From Ambrosia x helenae (taxonomy: Eukaryota; Streptophyta; Magnoliopsida; Asterales; Asteraceae), in NCBI GenBank assembly GCA_030844895.1, contig CM061230.1, forward strand, positions 2,148,705 through 2,212,704: DNA of 64,000 nt. Direction: 5' to 3'. This document shows, piece by piece, positions 56,364-64,000 of the stretch. The translations under genes were made by a program, and so were the position numbers. The notes beneath the pieces are model-generated. The model saw nothing but the letters and a program-made list of their open reading frames with translations, did not search any database and was not told the origin of the DNA. The first letter of the stretch is position 1; each line of letters starts with the position of its first letter.

Positions 56364-57338
56364 CAAACCCTTAGCTGATCACATCAGAATGTGCAATAGC
56401 GTAGCCTACGGCTCTGATGCTTACTGGCGTAGGCTACGACGCTGGACTACGGGAAACTCATGTCATACATTATACTCTAACCATTCCAATCATCATTCTA
56501 ACATCAAACATCAATATTAAAGATCAAATCAAGAATATAAGTGGCTAATCTTTTCGTGGTTTCCTCCGGGTGGAGGAGTGGATGATTGTTTTTAGTTTTT
56601 CTTTGTATTTGAGATTAGCAATCTAAGCATTCGATGTTTTTTGCTTAGTGATTTATTAGTTTGATTGTAAACGGTTGATTTTTATCTAAAACCTAGTTTT
56701 GATTTTTTCAATTCCCGAGAGTTCTAGTACTTGGGATATATTAGATAGGGATTGGGTTTGGGTTTGGTAATCTTCAATTGATAATCGTGTGATAACCTTT
56801 TGTTGTTTTGCAATCAAAGTACTTAGTCCTCGTTTATCACAATCAAGTAATTAATAATCTTAATCATGTAATTTTTAAAGTCAGGGACAGGTCAAGTAAT
56901 TTTTAAAGGTTTGGACTGGAGTGGCATATTGACCCAAATCAAGAAAAAACATTTCAAAACGACCCATGTGAACTCGTTTATAGCTTTTCGTCCCAACATA
57001 AGAGGTTGCGCAACACAACGTATGTCAGTGTGTGGATGGTGGCATCTGTCAATTGATGGTCTGACTAAAATAAACAATCCATTTATTTTGTCACGTATGA
57101 TTGTACGGTGTACATGTATATTTGGAAATTTAAAAATGGACAGTAGTGTTGGTTTTGGCCCGGCCCATTGCGTCGATCTCAAAATTCCACATGACTTTTA
57201 TTTTTGATTTGGTACAGGCCCTGATCGCTATTCTCTTAATGCAATGCATGTGTCTTTGGAACTATATAAGCCATAAAATATGGTCACAATCAATCATGTT
57301 ATTAGAATTAATTGCATTTGGAAGATCCAATTATATAA
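56364..57338. other. no recognisable gene
   Basis: 56395-56450 contains GCGTAGCCTACGGCTC and GGCGTAGGCTACGAC phrases like those in the solo LTR at 33025. 56880-56940 repeats a GGTCAAGTAATTTTTAAAGG phrase found again at 61690. Confidence 0.4.
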
Positions 57339-57346
57339 TTGGCGAC

Positions 57347-57535
57347 CAGTGGCGAAGCTTGGTTCGCCAATCGGCGGGGGCCGAACTCAATTTTTTTCGG
57401 TCGGTAGTGGCAAATCGGCAGGGACCGGACTCAACCCGGACTAAATTTACCTACAAAAATCGCAAATTTTCACTACTGCGCCAAAAAACAGGGGGGGCCA
57501 GGGCCACCCCTGGCCCTCATAATACTTCGCCCCTG
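57347..57535. mobile_element. hAT (Tip100-like) MITE with 8-bp target duplication
   Basis: The ends CAGTGGCGAAGC and TACTTCGCCCCTG are inverted, with exact duplication TTGGCGAC (57339-57346 and 57536-57543). Interior matches 4487-4638. Confidence 0.92.
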
Positions 57536-57660
57536 TTGGCGACACGATGTTGACCATAAACCAACTAAAAATAAAAATATCACAATCTGGTCCCATGGTC
57601 AATGTACTCATGTGTCATGTCTATGAATCATGGTTTGGGCTTATTGATCAATACTTATGG

Positions 57661-60414
57661 TGTGATACCCCGAAAATTCAGGTTCTCACTTTAACTAAAC
57701 TCTAGTTACATTCCTTGCATTATACTTAACTAGGGTTAGTTAGATAAGACATACGTGCATGGTTATGAGTCAATGTGTGATTGCATGATTAGTGAACCTC
57801 GGACGTTGGTGAATAATAAACTTATGGGTCTCGGTGATACCTGACAAACTTATGTGAAAACCATACGTGATTATGTGAACCTAAACCGAACACGTTAATA
57901 GAAATCATTAAAAGTGGAACATGAGGTTGATTAGGGTCTAAATGCATGGGGTTACACTTGTTACGGTCCGAAATAACGAAAACGTCGAAGGATAACGCGT
58001 CGGGAGGCGAAACGAGGCAAAAGCGCGCCACCCGGACCTGTGAGCGGCCGCTCACAGGCTCCGAGCGGCCGCTCCATTTAACCTGACGGGTCTAAACCGC
58101 CTCAAACTCATATTTAAGCATCCTTAACCCCCATGCAACCCTCATACTCAACCCTAATCGCCCCCTTACTGCCCCACACGAATATTTCACTCAAACAACC
58201 CCTGCTAAGGCTCAAGATCATCAATTGGGAGGCTCCAAGGCGCGCGATTGATCGATTGGGAGAGCTAAGGGTATATTTTACGATTTCTTATGCTTCTACC
58301 TTGTGTTTTCATTAATAAAAGTCATATAACAAGTTTGTCCAGGTCTGAATGAGTTTATAAAACATTAAAGCATGAATCTTTTTGAAGATTAAATGGATTA
58401 AACATACTCATAAACGCTTAGTAACATCATAGGATACTTGTTGCGCAAGTAATTGGTGTTTTGATTCTTAAAGCTTTGATCTTGACATGTTTAATCATAG
58501 AATCTGATGGAATAGGTATTAGGAATGTTTTGTGTTGATAATTGATGATTGTTAATAGTTTTTATGCACACGGTAGGCGATTAAAGTATGATTTAGGCGA
58601 AACTAAAATCTGGACAGAATGGTTAGTCAAATTTGTAGGAGCTGTAACACGGCTCTAACATAATGATTTTAGTGTTTTCTTGGCATGGTTAGGTCACACC
58701 TGGTCTTAGCTTTTCATAATGGGCAAAACCATCGAATTTGGACATCGTTTGAGTCGTTTTTGGAATTTTAATTGATTAGGGATCATATCAGATTTTCGGA
58801 TTTGTAAATTGGGCTAACTTTAAATGGTCATAACTTGAGATTTACAAGGAGTTAGGTTATGAAATTTTTACAGTAGGTCAATACTGGAAAAATAGAGCTT
58901 TTCCAAGTGGATTCATCTCGTTTGGATGAATACACAATTTTTAAGAATTTTCCTACTAAACTGACCTGTTGAGGAAATTTTCTGAACACTGCTGTGTTGT
59001 ACGAATTTTTATAATTTTTGTATTTGGAATTAAGACAAAACAAAAATAGGTATTGTCGAGTGAATCCCAAATAAAATTCAGTAAAAATTTGGGACTCTAA
59101 TTCATTCGTTAAGTATTTTAAATAAATTCGTTTTGATGGCGCACAATCTGTCCTGAAAACACAGATTGTGTATTATGTGCTTATGTGATTACTTGAGGTC
59201 TTAGGTGATCTAAAATTGACATATAACGGAAGTACACATGTTTATGACACATACGGGCTGTAGAAACTAATTATAACCAACTCATTCACCAACGAGTCCG
59301 TAGGGTTTACTATTGCATGTAGAATCACTAGGCGTCGCATACACACTTTTGAATATTAAAACGCCTTGGACAAACGACTTATATGGTGTAATGATGTTAC
59401 GCCTATACTCACGTAGTGACACTGTTATTAGGGTGTCGGTAGCATATAATACTTGCTGTTCGGATTCTTTGCTTACGCGATAAGGTGAGTTTCACTACTC
59501 TTTTCTCAAAAGCATGCGTCTCGGGTTGAGACAACTTACTTAACGTTTCTAGTCCGGTTTGGGACTACTTTTACACATCCCGGGTTTGGGGTGCATGGTT
59601 CACGTGGTGAATCTATTTTTACTAATTCATATATATGTCCTTGATGAACTAAACCAAACACATCTTTTAAGTCCTTCAAAATACCGAATCAATTGCCGGT
59701 TGGGCAAGCGGGTTAATTAGTTGATAGCGCTATTAGGTCTAACAAACCTCACATCGTGCTGGGAGCACGGATGTGAACTATTAGCTTCAAACATAATCAT
59801 TGTCGATGGACAATGGTGCAAGGCATCCTTATCCCGGTTATGGGAACTTGTTCATTAGTAGTTCGGTATTCGCCGGTTTAGTTATCATGAGTGGGCTAGC
59901 TACCCCTGACATTTGAATTAGCTATTTACTTGTGGCCAAGGAGGCCGACGTTCTTACGTACTGTTATGTGGTCTGGGAGACCGACGCTTTCATTTGGTTA
60001 CATGGTTTGGGAAACCTACGCTTTTACTTACTCACCTACTTTACTCAGTGAACTCACCAACATTGTTTGTTGACCCACGATTTACATGCTTTTGCAGGTA
60101 GTTAGCTTCCGGTGCCAGAATTAGAAAGCACTACACACTTCATTGCATTTGGGGTCTTGGGCATACACCTAAATTACATATTATGCTTTCACATTTTCTT
60201 TCATATGGTTTTAATTTGGGCGCGTTGTTTTGCGCATGGTTTTAAAAGGATTAAATTTGGTTTACGCTTCCGCAACTTAACTAAACTTGGTTTTTGAAAC
60301 GAACTAAATGGTTTGGGCATTTAGAGTTCGTTCATATGACTTATGGCTATGGGATCCTGGTATGTCATGCGCCTCGCGGTATGAACCCCGCAGTGGAAAT
60401 TTGAGGGTGTGACA
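57661..60414. mobile_element. solo LTR, Ty3/gypsy type, 2.75 kb
   Basis: TGTGATACCCCG...GAGGGTGTGACA with an exact 5-bp duplication TATGG (57656-57660 and 60415-60419). No second LTR or internal domain. It contains a 22-bp perfect palindrome at 58037-58058 centred on GCGGCCGC and a second 12-bp palindrome GAGCGGCCGCTC at 58063-58074. Confidence 0.87.
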
Positions 60415-60542
60415 TATGGACCACTTGGTGTACTCGGGTTAAAATAGTATTGGACTTGGGTCATGAGTCACAGCCCAGTTGGTTCACATGCAGGCCCATG
60501 ACAATAACCCTTTAGTTGTTTACTTGTTTCATTAAAACATAA

Positions 60543-61823
60543 CTAGTAGGAAACCCGCGCGTTGCGTCAGAGACGTGATGAGAATTCGGTGAGTATCGGG
60601 GTACCTAATATACGATAGATTGTTAAACCTAATAAACACACACACACACACACACATATATGCGTGTGTGTGTAATATGTCAGTCGTTCTGAATTTTAAA
60701 AATAGTATCTCAGTTGTTCTTATCCATTGGTATAATGCATCTTTCAACCTTTGTTTGAATAAATTTATGTTTTGTTAATGCTACCCTCAGGTCTTAATCA
60801 TAACCGTTTATTGTTCATCGCATACTATTTTTAGAGATATGGAAAGATATAGTTTGACATTTGAAATTCAAACAAACTATTTTACATATTCAAAATTGGG
60901 ATGTTTTTCACTAAGCATTGCAACACAAATGAACCACAAAAAGGAAAAAAAAAACATTTACCTGTGACAGGCATGTATTATTTAATAGTGAGTCTCTTGG
61001 TACAGCTTTGAAAAAAACATGAATTATATTTCGAAAGGAAAAAAAAACAGTGTGCCCCATAAAGAAAAACACGTGGAGGAACTTCTTTTACATGAAAGAA
61101 CACTTGATAACATGTGGGTGGTATTCACAATGAATTTGCAAACTCTTTTTCATGATTTCTTAATTGTATTCATTTCTTTACGGGGCTCGTACCAGCAAGA
61201 AGACTTCAAGTTAAACCTAAATATTCTCATCAAAGGCCATCACCTACAGAAGCTAAAACTTCCAAAAAGTTCACATAAATATAATCGTATTCATTTCTTT
61301 ACGGGTGGGTCCCCAATTATATGACATAGGAAAATGAAGACGTCATCTTGGGTTTGATTTACTTTATAAGAGCATAAAGTAATGGTGTGGTGGTGGTGAC
61401 GTTGGTCTAGTGTGGTGGTGATGGTGGTGGCGGTCTGAATTGGTGGTGGTGATAATGGGGGATTTGTGTGAAGGATTGAAGTTTGAAAGAATAATTATTA
61501 TGTTTAAAAGTTTGTGTAGGAAGAAGAAGACGATGTTGTCGGAAGATTTGTGTGCATGTGGTCATGATTTGCAGAATCTGATAAGAAGAAGATGGTGTAA
61601 ATAAGTGAATGGACAATTTTGCTTCTGACTTAACGACACATACTTAACCTAGTTCTTTGGACTGTTTTGGCCTATTTCTTCAAAAGTCAGGACTGGTCAA
61701 GTAATTTTTAAAGGTTTGGACTGGAGTGGCATATTGACCCAAACCACAGAAACGATTTTGATAATTAACTCTTGATTTTTTGTGATGCCATGTGTTTTGT
61801 ATGATATCACTTATTTATATAGA
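60543..61823 (-). mobile_element. Helitron, 1.28 kb
   Basis: The minus 5' end TCTATATAAATAAGTGATAT (61823) follows an A. The 3' end is the hairpin CGCAACGCGCGGG, then TTTCCTACTAG|T (60543). It includes (CA)n/(TG)n near 60635-60672, a GGTGGT-rich stretch (61384-61450) and a Mutator-type end (GAGTTAATTATCAAAATCGT, minus, about 61752-61771), so it has picked up other DNA. No Rep/helicase frame. Confidence 0.75.
60635..60672. repeat. (CA)n-(TG)n microsatellite
   Basis: About ten CA units, an ATATATG spacer, then TG units. Confidence 0.9.
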
Positions 61824-62990
61824 TAACGTTAGAGTTAAACAAATAAACCGAAGTTGTGGTTTATTATCACTGTCATTAAAGAGAATAACTATGCTTAGGT
61901 ATGACATCCGAAGTGTCATACTACCTAAATTTCATTATTAGTTTGTGGAAGGTTATAAGGTATTGGAATGATAGTTCTTAATAATTCAGTTATATAACGA
62001 CTTTTGATTTATATCATGCATTGAGCAATTTTTTCATAAGAAAAATGTTGAATAAAACAAGTTCTTCAAACCTAAAAAATTAGCATAAATGCCATGATGA
62101 TCAGATAACTAAGGAAATTGTAATGATGCCACCATGAAAGTTGTTTGGTTATAATCCATTTCTTGAAATGAATGTGATGATATCATGATTGGTGTAAGGT
62201 TCCTAATCATGGTAAGTGAAGAAATTGTTATGCTACAAAGATCAACCATGTCAATAATATGATGTGTGTAAAGGTCGTGATCATGCTAAATGAGAAAACT
62301 GTGATGATCATCATGTTGATAATGAGATCCATTATGTTAATAATGAAATCAACCATAAGAAGGGGCAAACTAAGAAGTGATTTATGGAAACAACTTGCAG
62401 AAAAAATTTAAGTGATATAGTTTCAAATGATATATTGTTCTCTCATATTGCATGTCTTGTATTAGCATAATGGCAACTAGCACATATACGATCATAAACC
62501 ATAAGTTTATGGAGCATGATTATTTAATAATTGTCATGACTAGTTAGACCATACTGAGTTAATGATAATGTGAAATGTATATAAGAACCTCAAGATACTT
62601 CATGATAGTTAGACATGTAATGTTTGCTCTTTATGGGAAGTTAATTACTTACCAACTGAGTTGGGTGTAAATTACTAAATTATACTATAAAAATAAAAGG
62701 ATATATCCTTTGTATATACCGTTTAGTGTGTTTAAATCATGTAGCGTCTAAATGGTTATCATATTCGCAACTTAAAGTTTGCGTAACTTGTGGCTTAGCA
62801 CATTATTTCAGACTATCATGTTAATTTTGATAAATGCGGTGATCTTGATTCCCATTTTAGTAATGATTATTGGAACAAGTGTTATATTACATGTGATAAG
62901 TGTTACTACATGAATTGCTTTTGTTGGAGACAGTTACAAACCGTCTATAATTGATTGCGAAGCCAATAATAATATTAACACAATTTCATG
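61824..62990. other. 1.2 kb, probably decayed copia 5' part
   Basis: No clear motif. Its position ahead of the copia pol remnant suggests gag/protease or leader, but this is inference only. Confidence 0.3.
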
Positions 62991-64000
62991 TCGTATGTAC
63001 ATGTGATTATACATTGTTATCAGGCCAATAAGTTATAAAACTTCCTTTCCATTATAATTTTGTTTTCGGTCATGAACCAAATACTCTCATCCGTATTTTT
63101 TGGTTGAGTGATATATGTTCCAATTACTCCACCACAATGCACAAAAATGGAACCTCAAAGAAGGTTTGGATTATATATTGATGTGAATGGTTTAATTCAT
63201 GTATGACACAATTGATTAATTTTCAATTTTAACGAATCAATATTCCCAACATGATGGGGAGATAAAAAAATAATTGGAAATGTTAAATTGAATTATCATT
63301 GTTTCTTCTTGATCTACATATTCAAAGTGTGAATTGAAAGTTCAAAGAACAGTTTATTTACAATAATTAACAAACTGATTAAGAGACGTATTCATTGACC
63401 TAAATAGAGTGACCAGCTAAGTCACATATACCAAATGCTAGTGCTTCAACTAAAATTAGTGTCGTATGGACAACCATTTATTGGTGATAAGTCTATAAAA
63501 CGCCTAAATCATTATAGACCATTCGGTTCCAATAATAAGATTCTCCGAATAGGGCACACGTAATGAAAATGGTCAAGTCGAAGCATAGAGAAAAGGTCTT
63601 TTGAAGAGGCATTAAAAATGACGGTTCGAGAATAACCTCAAGTACCTAAACATAAATGGATCTCAGTAAATTATATCATGTTTAGAAATGTATGGAATCG
63701 AAACAAAATCAACGGTGACAATATTGTGTGTATGTATTATTTGAAATGGTGAAAATGATGAGAATCAAGAACTAAGATAAGTCGATAATTAAAATGTGAA
63801 ATGATTGGTTAGAACTGAAAAACGTAAATGAGGCAGAATTAGAATTTCTCACAAATCTATAAGTATCTGGACAAGTAGTTCGTAAAACCAAAAATTATAG
63901 AATATGTTAGATACAAATTAGTATTTTATGCCAAATCATAACAAGAAATGTGAGACTATGCAATATAAGGCATAATTGGTGGCACACACGACTCGTAATC
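62991..64000 (+). pseudogene. copia integrase to reverse transcriptase remnant, runs off the window
   Basis: Plus-strand pieces in order match the copia integrase C-terminus and hinge. FGHEPN then a TMHKNGTSKKVW stretch lie at 63060-63180, and NIPNMMGR at 63240. A KCELKVQRTVYLQ piece is near 63330. FEEALKMTVRE is at 63600-63635, then KHKWISVNYIMFRNVWNRNK at 63650-63710. The reverse-transcriptase start (RYKLVF, then an AKS/LVAHT stretch) is at 63910-63990. Numerous stops and frame changes. Order and spacing fit a copia pol; the 3' part lies beyond the window. Confidence 0.7.

Noticed and set aside
57146..57553. 135-codon frame
   Set aside because: Crosses a hAT MITE boundary and has no domain; composite of unrelated DNA.
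61019..61324. 101-codon frame as a captured gene in the Helitron
   Set aside because: No recognisable motif or splice signals; composition like the surrounding DNA.

Overview
This window is nuclear DNA of a flowering plant. It has intron-split genes with plant-type products, tRNA-Met-primed LTR retrotransposons, Helitrons, hAT, Mutator-like and PIF/Harbinger elements and tRNA-derived SINEs. The base composition is AT-rich with many microsatellites. The two host proteins look eudicot. An asterid such as a daisy-family plant is my guess, but nothing in the sequence proves it.

Only two host genes are supportable, and both are on the minus strand. One (38958-40781) encodes a small NETWORKED-family (NET3-like) actin-binding protein in two coding exons. 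The other (43272-49512, with a 5' UTR exon near 50137-50285) encodes a class I (vacuolar type) NHX Na+,K+/H+ antiporter in 14 coding exons. All its splice junctions can be read by eye. It carries a one-base deletion in coding exon 2, inside the membrane motif normally read FFIYLLPPI, so as written it is broken after about 77 residues.

Layout. 1-5200: a head-to-head SINE pair, PIF/Harbinger and hAT MITEs, a palindromic element in a TA tract and a Helitron end. 5218-8756: two related Helitrons in opposite orientation flanking a Mutator-like element. 10257-11459: Helitron ends with a TATAGA microsatellite. 12560-19710: hAT and Harbinger MITEs, a Mutator-like MITE holding a 30-bp minisatellite, LINE scraps and a 1.06-kb tandem duplication. 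21121-36348: a Ty1/copia element on the minus strand, interrupted by a young gag-only Ty3/gypsy-type element (23761-32098) and a solo LTR (33025-35324). 36357-37659: a deletion derivative of an autonomous Tip100-like hAT element. 38958-50321: the two host genes, with MITEs and LINE tails in their introns. 50498-52431: a degenerate Mutator-like transposon just upstream of NHX. 52959-61823: another TA-flanked element, a Helitron carrying a SINE, a copia LTR, hAT MITEs, a second solo LTR and a third long Helitron. 61824-64000: a decayed copia pol region that runs off the end.

Many insertions are dated or ordered by exact target-site duplications: AAAGT, CCGGC and TATGG for LTR elements, 8-bp duplications for hAT, and TAA/TTA for Harbinger. 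I see no new multi-gene system. The most unusual items are the gag-only element with two opposed tRNA-like modules in each LTR, the palindromic SINE dimer bounded by one duplication, the hairpin-unit minisatellite inside a Mutator-like MITE, and microsatellites that start exactly at Helitron 5' ends.
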